IMG/VR virus record: IMGVR_UViG_3300025102_004999
Location: 1-50,377 of that record
Length of the DNA: 50,377 nt
Origin: a virus
Strand: one strand, 5' to 3'
A program made the position numbers and the translations under genes. Under the pieces are notes generated by a model. It ran no database searches, was not told the DNA's origin, and saw only the letters and a program-made list of their open reading frames with translations. Positions 24,169 through 33,290 of this stretch are shown piece after piece. Position 1 is the first letter of the stretch. Each line of letters begins with the position of its first letter.

Positions 24169-25581
24169 ATGAGCATAGAACTACCAAAACTAAAGAAGGT
24201 ATCTAAGAATAAGGTTAAGAAACCAAAGATACTTTTACTTTCCGATGATTTACGATTACATAGTGGGATTGCAACACAATCAAAAGAAATCGTACTATCA
24301 ACAGTACACAAATATGATTGGGTACAATTGGGGGCTGCATTAAAACATCCCGACCATGGTAAACAATTCATTTTAGATGATGATGTTAGAAAACTTACAG
24401 GCATAGAAGATGCATCTGTAAAGATATACGCCCATACAAGTTATGGTAATCCTGAAGTTTTAAGAGAATTATTGAATGTAGAAAAACCAGACGCAATACT
24501 ACACTTTACTGACCCAAGATTTTGGGGATGGTTGTATGATATGGAAAATGAGGTTAGACAGATTTGTCCAATCATGTATTACAATATATGGGACTCATTA
24601 CCTGACCCACATTGGAATGCACCATTTTACGCAAGTTGTGACTTGTTGTTAGGTATATCCAAACAAACATATGGTATTAACAAAAGAGTAATGGATTGGT
24701 ATGGTGAAGATAGAGAAGATTGGTCTTTCAAGTATATTCCACATGGAGTAACTAACTTATTCAAACCACTATCAGATACAGATACTAATTTAATAGCATA
24801 CAAAGAAGAATGTGGTATTAATGATTATGACTTTATTCTCGGATGGTGTAACAGAAACATTCGTAGAAAAGTTCCAGGTGATGTTGTTTTAGGAGTAGAA
24901 GAGTTTGCAAAGAAACATCCAAATAAAAAAGTACTATTGTTCATGCACACAAATCCAATTGATGATAATGGTACAGACCTTCCTGAATTGGTAAAAATGA
25001 ATGTAACTAATTGTGATGTAAAGTTTTCAGATGGAAAACTAAGTACGGAAGGATTAAATATGTTTTATAACTCGTGTGATGTGGTATTGAATGTCGCATC
25101 AAACGAAGGGTTTGGTTTGGGTTCTTGTGAAGCATTACGAGCAGGTACTCCTATCATTGTAAATGTTACAGGTGGATTACAAGACCAATGTGGATTTAAA
25201 AGAAATGGTGAGTTCTTAACTGGAGATGATTATGTTGAGATTGGTTCTTTACACGATAAAGATAATCCAATTATAGACGAACTGACTTGGGGTGAATGGG
25301 TTGAACCAATCTGGCCTTCTAATCGTTCACTACAAGGGTCACCCGTTACTCCTTATATATTTGATGATAGATGTTCTTATAAAGACATCGGTTCGGCAAT
25401 AGATAAATGGTATAGTAAGGGTAGGGATGAGTGTACATCCGCAGGTATGAAAGGACATGAATTTATTATGGGTGCAGGTGATATGGCAGCCGAAACAATG
25501 GGTAAGAAATTTATTGAAGCAATCGATGGTTGTTTTGAAAATTGGAAACCAAGACAAAGATTTGATATTTACAAGATATGA
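24169..25581 (+). CDS. Glycosyltransferase family 4-like
   Basis: This 470-residue protein has a Lys-rich start and then a GT-B fold: ILLLSDDLRLHSGIATQS (donor-binding Gly region) and, in the second half, DVVLNVASNEGFGLGSCEAL followed by GTPIIVNVTGGLQDQ. This is the GT4 E-x7-E-type signature. It would transfer a sugar from a nucleotide donor to a glycan. It is linked by 4 bases of overlap to a second GT4 gene. Both are longer than average, with C-terminal helical additions. Acceptor and donor cannot be told from sequence. Confidence 0.82.
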   Translation: MSIELPKLKKVSKNKVKKPKILLLSDDLRLHSGIATQSKEIVLSTVHKYDWVQLGAALKHPDHGKQFILDDDVRKLTGIEDASVKIYAHTSYGNPEVLRELLNVEKPDAILHFTDPRFWGWLYDMENEVRQICPIMYYNIWDSLPDPHWNAPFYASCDLLLGISKQTYGINKRVMDWYGEDREDWSFKYIPHGVTNLFKPLSDTDTNLIAYKEECGINDYDFILGWCNRNIRRKVPGDVVLGVEEFAKKHPNKKVLLFMHTNPIDDNGTDLPELVKMNVTNCDVKFSDGKLSTEGLNMFYNSCDVVLNVASNEGFGLGSCEALRAGTPIIVNVTGGLQDQCGFKRNGEFLTGDDYVEIGSLHDKDNPIIDELTWGEWVEPIWPSNRSLQGSPVTPYIFDDRCSYKDIGSAIDKWYSKGRDECTSAGMKGHEFIMGAGDMAAETMGKKFIEAIDGCFENWKPRQRFDIYKI

Positions 25582-26858
25582 AAAAAGTATGTGTAATTAG
25601 TTGTCCAATAGCTACAAGAAGTGGTTATGGTGCAAGAAGTAGAGATTTCGTAAGGTCATTAATTCAGTTAAAGGGTGATGAGTGGGACATTAGAATATTG
25701 TCTCAACGATGGGGACAAACTCCTATCAACGCATTGACACCTGATGATTCAGATTTGACTTCAAGAATCAGTCCTAAAATGGAAACGAAGCCAGATATTT
25801 GGATTCAAATGACAATTCCATCAGAGTTTCAACCAGTAGGTCATTTTAATATTGGTGTATCAGCAGTTATCGAAACATCAGATGCACCTGCAGAATTTAT
25901 TGATGGGTGTAATAGAATGGACTTAACTATGGTTTCGTCAGAACATTCAGCAAGAACTTTATCGGCAGTTTATGATAAACTCAATGACCAGACAAAACAA
26001 AAGATGGGTGAGTTGAAATTAGAAAAACCTGTTGAAGTTTTATTCGAAGGATTTGACACAAAGGTTTTTGACAATAAAGCACCTATAAACAATACTGTTA
26101 AAAAAGTATTTGACAAAATACCAGAAAACTTTTGTTTCTTATTTGTGGGTCATTGGTTGCCAGGTGCAGATGGTCAAGATAGAAAAAACATATATTCATT
26201 AGTAAAAGTATTTTTGAATACATTTAAGGGAACATCTTTTAAAAACAAAACTAAACCTGCGTTGGTTCTAAAAACTAATAATGGACAACCATCAATATCA
26301 AATATACATCGACTAAGAAAAACAATCGAAAGATGTAAAAATAGAATCGGTGGAACTAACTTTCCTAATATTTATATTTTAGATGGTGATTTGACCGATG
26401 AAGAAATGAATTCAGTATACAATCATCCAAAAGTAAAATCTCATGTATCATTTACTCATGGTGAAGGATTCGGTAGACCATTACTTGAGGCATGTGTTAG
26501 TGGTAAACCAATTATAGCATCAGCTTGGAGTGGTCATGTAGATTTCTTACATAAAGAATATAACTTTTTAGTAGGTGGTAAATTAGAGAATGTTCATAAA
26601 TCAGCTGCAAACAAATGGATTCTTGAACAAGCAAAATGGTTCAAGATTGACCATCAACAAGCAGGTGGTGTTCTAAAAACAGTTTATAACAATTACAAAA
26701 AAGCAGTGGTAATGTCTCGTAAAAACAGACATTATGTAAAAACCAACTTTACTCAAGATAAGATGACAGAGAAGTTAGGTGAGTTGTTAACACAATATAA
26801 AGTTGGTGAAGGTCCTACTCAAGTTGGATTGAAACTACCTAAATTGAAGAAAAAGTAA
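25578..26858 (+). CDS. Glycosyltransferase family 4-like, second copy
   Basis: This 426-residue GT-B protein contains SGYGARSRDFVRSLIQL at the N-terminus, LFVGHWLPGADGQDRKNI at the domain junction, and VSFTHGEGFGRPLLEACVSGKPIIASAW as the nucleotide-sugar binding signature. It ends KLPKLKKK, echoing the ELPKLKKV near the start of the preceding GT4, which may be a shared interaction segment. The two overlap (ATGA) and probably act in succession on the same glycan. Confidence 0.82.
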   Translation: MKKVCVISCPIATRSGYGARSRDFVRSLIQLKGDEWDIRILSQRWGQTPINALTPDDSDLTSRISPKMETKPDIWIQMTIPSEFQPVGHFNIGVSAVIETSDAPAEFIDGCNRMDLTMVSSEHSARTLSAVYDKLNDQTKQKMGELKLEKPVEVLFEGFDTKVFDNKAPINNTVKKVFDKIPENFCFLFVGHWLPGADGQDRKNIYSLVKVFLNTFKGTSFKNKTKPALVLKTNNGQPSISNIHRLRKTIERCKNRIGGTNFPNIYILDGDLTDEEMNSVYNHPKVKSHVSFTHGEGFGRPLLEACVSGKPIIASAWSGHVDFLHKEYNFLVGGKLENVHKSAANKWILEQAKWFKIDHQQAGGVLKTVYNNYKKAVVMSRKNRHYVKTNFTQDKMTEKLGELLTQYKVGEGPTQVGLKLPKLKKK

Positions 26859-27373
26859 TGCCAGATTTTACAAGTAGACATAGAAGTAAATTAACAGACC
26901 CTACAAGAGTTTCTAAGACTAAATTAGAAAGAGGTATGGTTGCAAAGATTAGGTATAAGAAACGAGACAACACTCAGAGAGATATGTTTGTCTTTATCTT
27001 ACAACCTAAATTCAAGAATTACTTTCATTGTTTAGATTTAAAAGATTGTGCACCCGACAAGTTTACTAAACTTGCAGAGGATTTGAATGAGGTAACAAGT
27101 ACTACTCCTCAAATTAAAAAGTTAGATTTGAGTAAATTGAGAGTAGAAGTTAACTCTAAACAATTCTACACTTCTAAACTAAAGAACAAAGACCTTCAAA
27201 ATGGTTATAGAACTTTGGTTGAAAAGAATGTAGGACAGATAACAGTTTATAACTATGACTATGGTGTATTTGATAAAATAGCATCAAGGTCAGAACGAAG
27301 ACAACAAGAACAAGTTCGAAAGGACGATACGGATTTGGAGACCACACAAGATACTCCACCCGTAGGATTATAA
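26858..27373 (+). CDS. Hypothetical protein
   Basis: This basic 171-residue protein starts at the last base of the GT4 gene. Features are KLERGMVAKIRYKKRD, then FVFILQPKFKNYFHCLDLKD, suggesting a small beta barrel (SH3- or KOW-like) near residues 25-65, and YRTLVEKNVGQITVYNYDYG further on. The C-terminus is charged and disordered. I do not recognise the family. It sits inside the glycan island, but its basic character would also suit a nucleic-acid-binding or virion protein. Confidence 0.6.
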   Translation: MPDFTSRHRSKLTDPTRVSKTKLERGMVAKIRYKKRDNTQRDMFVFILQPKFKNYFHCLDLKDCAPDKFTKLAEDLNEVTSTTPQIKKLDLSKLRVEVNSKQFYTSKLKNKDLQNGYRTLVEKNVGQITVYNYDYGVFDKIASRSERRQQEQVRKDDTDLETTQDTPPVGL

Positions 27374-27382
27374 AAATAGAGT

Positions 27383-28006
27383 ATGAAAATAAGTTACGCA
27401 ATTACAGTTTGTAATGAGTTGGTAGAAATTCAAAAACTAATACCTTACTTATTAGACAATATCAGAGACGAAGATGAAATCGTAGTTCTATACGATTCTA
27501 AGAATGGTGATACAAAAGTAGAAGAATTTCTAAGAGCAAAATCAGTAAATCCAACTTACTCATGGCATAGTGGTGAGTTCGATGGACACTTCGCAAATTG
27601 GAAAAACAAATTAACAGATTTATGTAATGGTGATTACATCTTTCAGATTGACGCAGATGAAATCCCTAATAATGAATTGATTGAAAACCTTCCAGCAATC
27701 CTTGAAATGAATGGTGTTGATGTAATTCTTGTACCAAGAGTAAATTTGGTAGATGGATTAACCGATGAGTACATTCAGAAGTGGGGGTGGAAGGTTGATG
27801 ATAAAGGTCGAGTAAATTGGCCAGACCCACAATGGAGAGTTTATAAAAAATCAGACTCCATTCGTTGGATAAATAAGGTACACGAGAAACTCGATGGATA
27901 TGACACGATTTCTAATTTACCTTGGGTTGAGGAACTATCATTGTTCCATCACAAAGATATAGAAAAACAAGTAAAACAAAACGACTATTATGACACCCTC
28001 GTGTAA
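27383..28006 (+). CDS. Glycosyltransferase family 2-like
   Basis: This 207-residue GT-A protein opens ISYAITVCNELVEIQKLIPYL, has DEIVVLYDSKNGDTKVEEFL, and carries the metal-binding IFQIDADEIPNN near residue 90. A later WRVYKKSDSIRWINKVHEKL with paired His residues is common in small GT2 proteins acting on lipopolysaccharide cores. The start is 9 bases after the preceding stop. Donor and acceptor unknown. Confidence 0.8.
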   Translation: MKISYAITVCNELVEIQKLIPYLLDNIRDEDEIVVLYDSKNGDTKVEEFLRAKSVNPTYSWHSGEFDGHFANWKNKLTDLCNGDYIFQIDADEIPNNELIENLPAILEMNGVDVILVPRVNLVDGLTDEYIQKWGWKVDDKGRVNWPDPQWRVYKKSDSIRWINKVHEKLDGYDTISNLPWVEELSLFHHKDIEKQVKQNDYYDTLV

Positions 28007-28059
28007 CCCACATTTTGGGAACGATTCGTGTGTCGAAAGAAAATTTTAACAAATTTCCT

Positions 28060-29784
28060 ATGATATTAGATTGTACATTAAGAGATGGTGGGTACTACAC
28101 CAATTGGAACTTTGACACTCAGATGGTCAGAGACTTAGTACAAGCCCTTGACCTTTCGGGAGTGGGAGTAATGGAGATGGGTTACAAATCGCCTGTTAAG
28201 GGTGGTAAATATCGTAAGTGTAACGATAGGTTCATTTGGGATGTATTGGACAATAGAAAGCCAGTAAACCTCAAACTTGCGTTTATGATTGACGCAAAGG
28301 ATTTCATAAAAGGTAATGAAGTAGATTTCTCATTGATTGATGATGTTATCCATGATGGGGAAAATTCACCATTCGATATTTGTCGTCTCGCGATAAAGTA
28401 TTCGGAATTAGACCTCGCAATCGAAATCGGTAAATATATCCAATCAAAGGATTACGAATTGATAGTAAATCTGATGGGTATATCTTTATTAGATGATAGT
28501 GAAATAAATACTTTCGTAAATGATATGGGTGAATTAAAACCACTATCATTATACTTTGCTGATTCATATGGAGCATTGACTCCTGATAGAACAAAAGAGA
28601 TTGTAGAACTATTCGAAGGTGATTCGAAGATTGGGATTCATACACACGATAACCTTGGACTTGCATTCGCCAATTGTCTTGCCGCAGAATCCGAAGGGGC
28701 ACTTTGGTTAGATGGTACTTTACTTGGAATGGGTAGAGGTGTCGGAAATGTTAAAACAGAACAACTTGTAACTTACCTACAATACGCAAAAGACCAAACA
28801 AAATTTCTTTGGGGTGATAAGACACAATACAATTGTAAACCCTTACAAAAAGTTATTTCTGATTGGATGAATCCTTTGATGGAAAAATACAAATGGGGCT
28901 TTACACACAACTATATGGTTAGTGGATTGAAACACATTCACCCATTGTATCCTCAGAACTTACAACAATCGTTCTTACATCCTAATAGGATAGAAGATGT
29001 ATTACTTGACATACCTGAATCGAAGTCGTTTGATAATAAAAAACTTGATGGGGTCTTAGACCCAAAGGTTGCGATAGTTATCCCCGCAAGATACAAATCG
29101 TCAAGATTCCCTGGAAAACCTCTTGCGATGATTAATGGAAAAGAAATGATTCTTTGGGTTGCTGAACTATGTCAAAACTCGATGGTGGGTAAAGATAATG
29201 TTTACATCGCAACAGAAAACGAAGAAATTGTTGATGTTGCAAAAAACAATGGTTTAAAAGTAATCTTAACTTCAGACGAATGTCCAACGGGTACAGATAG
29301 AGTAGCAGAAGCGGCAATGGAAATAGACGCAGACTTTATCATCAATGTCCAAGGTGACGAACCTATGTTATCAGCAAACGATATTGATAAAGTTATTCAA
29401 GCTAAGATTGATAACCCTGACCATATTATAAATTGTATGGCATATTTGAATCCTCACGAAAAGATTGAAGACCCAAAGATACCAAAAGTAATCACAAATC
29501 TAAATGATGAGTTAATTTGGTGTTCAAGGAGTCCACTCCCAGGAACAAAACAGGGTAAGACCAGTAATCCAATGAAACAAGTTTGTATCTACGGATTCAA
29601 TAGAGAACATCTAAAAGACTTTGCCGATTATGGTAAAAAGACACCACTCGAATTTGAAGAAGACATTGAGATTGATAGATTTATAGAGATGGGACATAAA
29701 GTAAAAATGGTAATGGTGGACAATGTATCACACGCAGTTGACTATCCATCAGATATCGAAATCGTTGAAAAAATGTTAAGTTAA
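28060..29784 (+). CDS. HMGL-type aldolase fused to KdsB-type cytidylyltransferase
   Basis: This is a 574-residue two-domain protein. Residues 1 to about 325 are an HMG-CoA-lyase-like TIM barrel: MILDCTLRDGGYYTNW at the start, ADSYGALTPDRTKEI and IGIHTHDNLGLAFANC (metal-binding HxH) near 192. From about 330 the sequence becomes a CMP-sugar synthetase: AIVIPARYKSSRFPGKPL, ECPTGTDRVAEAA, DFIINVQGDEPM, WCSRSPLPG and PLEFEEDIEIDRFIEMG. Aldol formation of a keto-acid sugar followed by CMP activation would be a logical pair. ATG 28060 is chosen because family members begin at this motif; GTG 28030 or TTG 28015 are alternatives. Confidence 0.85.
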   Translation: MILDCTLRDGGYYTNWNFDTQMVRDLVQALDLSGVGVMEMGYKSPVKGGKYRKCNDRFIWDVLDNRKPVNLKLAFMIDAKDFIKGNEVDFSLIDDVIHDGENSPFDICRLAIKYSELDLAIEIGKYIQSKDYELIVNLMGISLLDDSEINTFVNDMGELKPLSLYFADSYGALTPDRTKEIVELFEGDSKIGIHTHDNLGLAFANCLAAESEGALWLDGTLLGMGRGVGNVKTEQLVTYLQYAKDQTKFLWGDKTQYNCKPLQKVISDWMNPLMEKYKWGFTHNYMVSGLKHIHPLYPQNLQQSFLHPNRIEDVLLDIPESKSFDNKKLDGVLDPKVAIVIPARYKSSRFPGKPLAMINGKEMILWVAELCQNSMVGKDNVYIATENEEIVDVAKNNGLKVILTSDECPTGTDRVAEAAMEIDADFIINVQGDEPMLSANDIDKVIQAKIDNPDHIINCMAYLNPHEKIEDPKIPKVITNLNDELIWCSRSPLPGTKQGKTSNPMKQVCIYGFNREHLKDFADYGKKTPLEFEEDIEIDRFIEMGHKVKMVMVDNVSHAVDYPSDIEIVEKMLS

Positions 29785-30446
29785 TGGAAGCAATAACAAT
29801 AGGACACGCAGGTGGAGTTGGTGATGGGTTAATGTTCTCATCAGTAATTAAAGAAAAGTATTGTAAAGAATACGATAGAGTATACATACAAGTACCAAGA
29901 CTAAATTGGTTATTCGAAAAACTATACAATGAGACACCAAACCTATCAACAGGTACTTGTCCTCATGAATATCACGCACCACATATAGGATTAAAATTTC
30001 AAGATGGTGTTGAACATAGTAGTTGGCGAGATTTAACTTGGGATTATGATGTAAATGAAGAGGATAGATTATATAATGAGTTGGTTCAAACGCATGGTAA
30101 AGATTACATAATCGTACATGAAAGACCACTTGATAATATGAATCGTCCAATGATTGGTATTAACAGAAAACATTTTATGAATCCAAATTTACCTGTGATA
30201 AACCTTGATGGCAGAGCAGGACATATATTGGATTACAGAAAAGTATTACAGAACGCAAAAGAAATCCATGTTTATGAAGGAAGTTTTATGAATATGGCAG
30301 ATTCAGTAACGAGTGGAGTTCCACTCTTTGGTCATTTATATTGTAAGCCACACTATTTTGATACAAAGATGGTACACCATGATATTATAAAATACATTAA
30401 AGAAAATAAGTGGCATAAACAAAAATGGAATTACATATGGGAATGA
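29784..30446 (+). CDS. GT-B / heptosyltransferase-like protein
   Basis: This 220-residue protein starts AITIGHAGGVGDGLMFSSVI, resembling the Gly-rich N-terminus of GT9 heptosyltransferases (GxxGD), and ends with VLQNAKEIHVYEGSFMNMAD followed by SGVPLFGHLY, the usual GT-B donor-site strand and helix. It is shorter than typical GT9 proteins (about 350), so it may be a reduced or divergent member. It starts on the preceding stop (TAATG). I infer a glycosyltransferase; a different GT-B-like enzyme is possible. Confidence 0.5.
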   Translation: MEAITIGHAGGVGDGLMFSSVIKEKYCKEYDRVYIQVPRLNWLFEKLYNETPNLSTGTCPHEYHAPHIGLKFQDGVEHSSWRDLTWDYDVNEEDRLYNELVQTHGKDYIIVHERPLDNMNRPMIGINRKHFMNPNLPVINLDGRAGHILDYRKVLQNAKEIHVYEGSFMNMADSVTSGVPLFGHLYCKPHYFDTKMVHHDIIKYIKENKWHKQKWNYIWE

Positions 30447-31246
30447 AATTAGGAGTAATCGGAATCGGAGCAGTAGGTTCTGCAATATCAAAAGGATTTG
30501 AATACATCGGACACGAAGTGGTTGGTTACGATATCAAAATGCCTGAGACTTCAATAGAAGATACATTAGATACAGAAATCAACTTTATTACCGTTGGTAC
30601 TCCAACAGGTGCAAATGATGAATGTGATTTAACGGCAGTTAATAGTGTAATAAAACAATTAAATGACTTGGAGTATAAAGGTCTTGTAGCATTGAAAAGT
30701 ACAATTGAACCTGGTACAACAAATAGATTAAGAAAAGAATATCCAAATCTTAATATGTGTTTTGTGCCTGAATTCTTAAGAGAAAGATGTGCATACGAAG
30801 ACTTTGTATACAACAATAACATTTTAGTTGTTGGTACTGATAGTGATGAAAACTATGATTTGATTGTAAAGAGTCATGGTTCACTACCATTTCACAAAGT
30901 AAAAGTCAAAATCATTGATGCCGAACTTATGAAGTACTTCTCAAACACTTACAAAGCGATGAGAATCACATTTGCAAACTCATTCCATAAAGTAGCACAA
31001 CATTTTGGTGCAAACTATGATGCAATCAAAGACGCATTTTTATTCCATGGAGTTGGTGAAGGTCACTATCTAAATGTAAATAAAGAGTTTGGTGGTTATG
31101 GTGGTATGTGTTTACCTAAAGACACAAAGGCAATGAAAGTTCTATGTAAAAAATACGATATTGATGTAGACATATTCAGATTCATTGACGAAGAAAACGA
31201 CAAATTTGTTAAAAAAGTTCCTAAAGGAATGAGATACGAAATATAA
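30443..31246 (+). CDS. UDP-glucose/GDP-mannose dehydrogenase-like, C-terminally short
   Basis: This 267-residue protein has the NAD-binding start KLGVIGIGAVGSAISKGFEY, FITVGTPTGANDECDL, the central FSNTYKAMRITFANSFHKVA helix and the catalytic-Cys motif GGMCLPKDTKAMKVL near residue 221. Full-length enzymes have about 400 residues; the third, UDP-binding domain is absent. The catalytic residues are present, so it may still oxidise a sugar nucleotide or use another substrate. ATG 30443 gives an ATGA overlap; ATG 30425 and 30437 are in-frame alternatives. Confidence 0.78.
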   Translation: MKLGVIGIGAVGSAISKGFEYIGHEVVGYDIKMPETSIEDTLDTEINFITVGTPTGANDECDLTAVNSVIKQLNDLEYKGLVALKSTIEPGTTNRLRKEYPNLNMCFVPEFLRERCAYEDFVYNNNILVVGTDSDENYDLIVKSHGSLPFHKVKVKIIDAELMKYFSNTYKAMRITFANSFHKVAQHFGANYDAIKDAFLFHGVGEGHYLNVNKEFGGYGGMCLPKDTKAMKVLCKKYDIDVDIFRFIDEENDKFVKKVPKGMRYEI

Positions 31247-32184
31247 TGAAGATATTAGTTACAGGTGCAGCAGGATTTTTGGGGTCACATCTTTGTGATA
31301 CTTTATTAGATAAAGGTCACGAGGTTGTTGGAGTAGATAACTTTTTTAGAGGTAAAGTGAGTAACTTACCAAATCATGAAAACTTTACATTTAAAGAGTT
31401 AGATTTGGTTTATCAAGACCCCATTAAAAAGTTTATGGAAGAACAACAATTTGAAATAGTTGTTCACTACGCTGCAATAAATGGTACAAGGTATTTTTAT
31501 GATATACCATTTAAAGTATGTAACAATAATATCTTAATGACTCAGAATGTATTGAACGCATGTACACCTTCAGTAACAAAAGTAGTATACGCATCATCAT
31601 CTGAAATTTATGGACCAACTCCATCGATACCAACGAAAGAAGATGACGCAATGATTCTACATCCATTGGCAGATAGAGATTCATACGCATCCTCAAAAGG
31701 TATGGGTGAGTTCTTGACAAGGTTGTGGGCAAATGAGAAAAGAAAGAGTTTTGTGATTCTTAGACCATTTAATACTTACGGCCCGAGAATGGCAACAAAT
31801 GGGTATGGTCAAGTAATACCTGAATTTATAGAAAGAGTACAATCAGGCGAAGAGTTTTATCTATATGGTGATGGTAATCAAACAAGGTCTTTTTGTTATG
31901 TAACAGACCACGCAGAAATGGCATCTCAGATTATTGAAAAAGTTGATAACGAAATCATAAACATTGGATTTGATGAAGAAGTTAGAATCAAAGATTTAGC
32001 TAAAACTATCCATAGAATCATGGGTAAAAAATATAAAAAGAAATACAAAGAAGCATGGGGCAACGATACTAAATGGAGACGACCATCACTTTCTAAACTA
32101 AAAAGTTGTGTATCTCATAAAAATTTTGTATATTTAGAAGATGGTATTAAAAAAATGTTAGAAAACTATGGCAATAGAAATTAA
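31246..32184 (+). CDS. NAD-dependent epimerase/dehydratase (extended SDR)
   Basis: This 312-residue SDR has the Rossmann motif VTGAAGFLGSHLCDTLL, catalytic VYASSSEIYGP and the YASSKGMGE (Tyr-x3-Lys) pair near residue 147, then LRPFNTYGPRM and GDGNQTRSFCYV. It fits UDP-glucuronate decarboxylase/4-epimerase-type enzymes. It follows the dehydrogenase through TAATG, so the two probably act one after the other on the same nucleotide sugar. A promoter for the next gene lies inside its end. Confidence 0.85.
   Translation: MKILVTGAAGFLGSHLCDTLLDKGHEVVGVDNFFRGKVSNLPNHENFTFKELDLVYQDPIKKFMEEQQFEIVVHYAAINGTRYFYDIPFKVCNNNILMTQNVLNACTPSVTKVVYASSSEIYGPTPSIPTKEDDAMILHPLADRDSYASSKGMGEFLTRLWANEKRKSFVILRPFNTYGPRMATNGYGQVIPEFIERVQSGEEFYLYGDGNQTRSFCYVTDHAEMASQIIEKVDNEIINIGFDEEVRIKDLAKTIHRIMGKKYKKKYKEAWGNDTKWRRPSLSKLKSCVSHKNFVYLEDGIKKMLENYGNRN
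32106..32136 (+). promoter_or_regulatory. Internal Bacteroidetes-type promoter before the DUF6165 gene
   Basis: TTG at 32106-32108 is followed after 19 bases by GTATATTTA at 32128-32136, inside the last 80 bases of the SDR gene. The predicted start near 32140 leaves about 27 bases before ATG 32168. The -33 box is GTTG rather than TTTG, so it is weaker than the intergenic examples. Confidence 0.5.
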
Positions 32185-32560
32185 AACACCGATTGGTGAC
32201 GCATTTGATAAGTTATCAATCCTTGAAATAAAATTAAAAAATGTTAATGATTCAGTTCAAAAAACTAATATTACAAATGAACTAAATTATTTACAAGATA
32301 AGTTGAAACCATTTTGGGAAGCAGGTGGTGATGAACTTAAAGAAGTTTACCAAAGGTTATTAAAAACTAATGGTGAAATGTGGGTCATCGAAGACTCAGT
32401 TAGACTAAAAGAACGAGACAATAAATTTGATGAAGAGTTTATTGAGTTGGCAAGAGCAGTATATTATACTAATGATAGAAGGGCAGCAGAAAAGAAAGAA
32501 ATTAATCACTTGTTAAACTCAGAATTTTTCGAAGAGAAAATATACGAGAAATATGATTAA
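32168..32560 (+). CDS. DUF6165 family protein
   Basis: This 130-residue helical protein matches the DUF6165 pattern: IGDAFDKLSILEIKL near the start, MWVIEDSVRLKERDNKFD in the middle, and FIELARAVYYTNDRRAAEKKEIN near the end. Members occur beside glycosyltransferases in bacterial and phage glycan loci, but no activity is known to me. It overlaps the SDR gene by 17 bases and the oxygenase gene by 8. Confidence 0.75.
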   Translation: MAIEIKTPIGDAFDKLSILEIKLKNVNDSVQKTNITNELNYLQDKLKPFWEAGGDELKEVYQRLLKTNGEMWVIEDSVRLKERDNKFDEEFIELARAVYYTNDRRAAEKKEINHLLNSEFFEEKIYEKYD

Positions 32561-33290
32561 CTTTAATAATGCAAGAGTATACAATTATCCATATGACTAT
32601 ATAGTCATTGATGATTGTTTTGAACAAGACATCTTTAATAATTTGGTTAAGGAATGGCCAGGTAAACTCATAGAAGAAAAGGCAAATACTGTTATGGGTG
32701 GTCGTAGACAAATCGCAAATAGTGCAAGTCAACCAGATACTTGGAAGTGGTTAGAATCTACAACAACATGGAATGAGTTTCACAATTACATAGATTCAGA
32801 TGAAATGCTAAACTACTTTAAAGACAAATTCCAATCTTCTATGGAATATTGGGGATGTACTTTAACAGATGAGTCATTATCAAATCAAAAAATGTTTACT
32901 CATATAGATTGGTCAGAGGCAGGTGATGGTTATGTTAGAGAAGTACACGCAGATTCTCAGAAGAGATTTCTGAACTTCTTAATATTCTTTAATGATAAGG
33001 ATTGGAGTGGTGGTGACTTTATAATACATTCAAGCGATGGAGTAGAAACTTATCAACAACCAAGGGGTGGTGCACCTAAGTTATACAACGATGAGGAAGT
33101 ACTTATTCACTCAGTTGTACCAGCAAAAGCAAATAGAGCAGTATTCTTTTTATCGTCACCAAACTCATTACACTCTGTAAGTAAACAACACGAGACTAAG
33201 GAGTTTAGAAAGTTTATTTATGGGGCATATTCAAGTAGAAATAAATCAACACCAGTATTCAGTAATTATGAAAACAGAAGACACCCTTAA
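32553..33290 (+). CDS. 2-oxoglutarate/Fe(II)-dependent oxygenase
   Basis: This 245-residue protein carries VREVHADSQKRFLNFLIFFN (HxD iron ligands near residue 128), DWSGGDFIIH, and a distal His in SLHSVSKQ followed by RKFIYGAYSS, where the Arg would bind 2-oxoglutarate. This is the arrangement of phage and bacterial prolyl-hydroxylase-like enzymes found with glycosyltransferases. It may hydroxylate a sugar, lipid or protein in the glycan pathway. It overlaps the HAD gene by 23 bases. Confidence 0.75.
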   Translation: MINFNNARVYNYPYDYIVIDDCFEQDIFNNLVKEWPGKLIEEKANTVMGGRRQIANSASQPDTWKWLESTTTWNEFHNYIDSDEMLNYFKDKFQSSMEYWGCTLTDESLSNQKMFTHIDWSEAGDGYVREVHADSQKRFLNFLIFFNDKDWSGGDFIIHSSDGVETYQQPRGGAPKLYNDEEVLIHSVVPAKANRAVFFLSSPNSLHSVSKQHETKEFRKFIYGAYSSRNKSTPVFSNYENRRHP

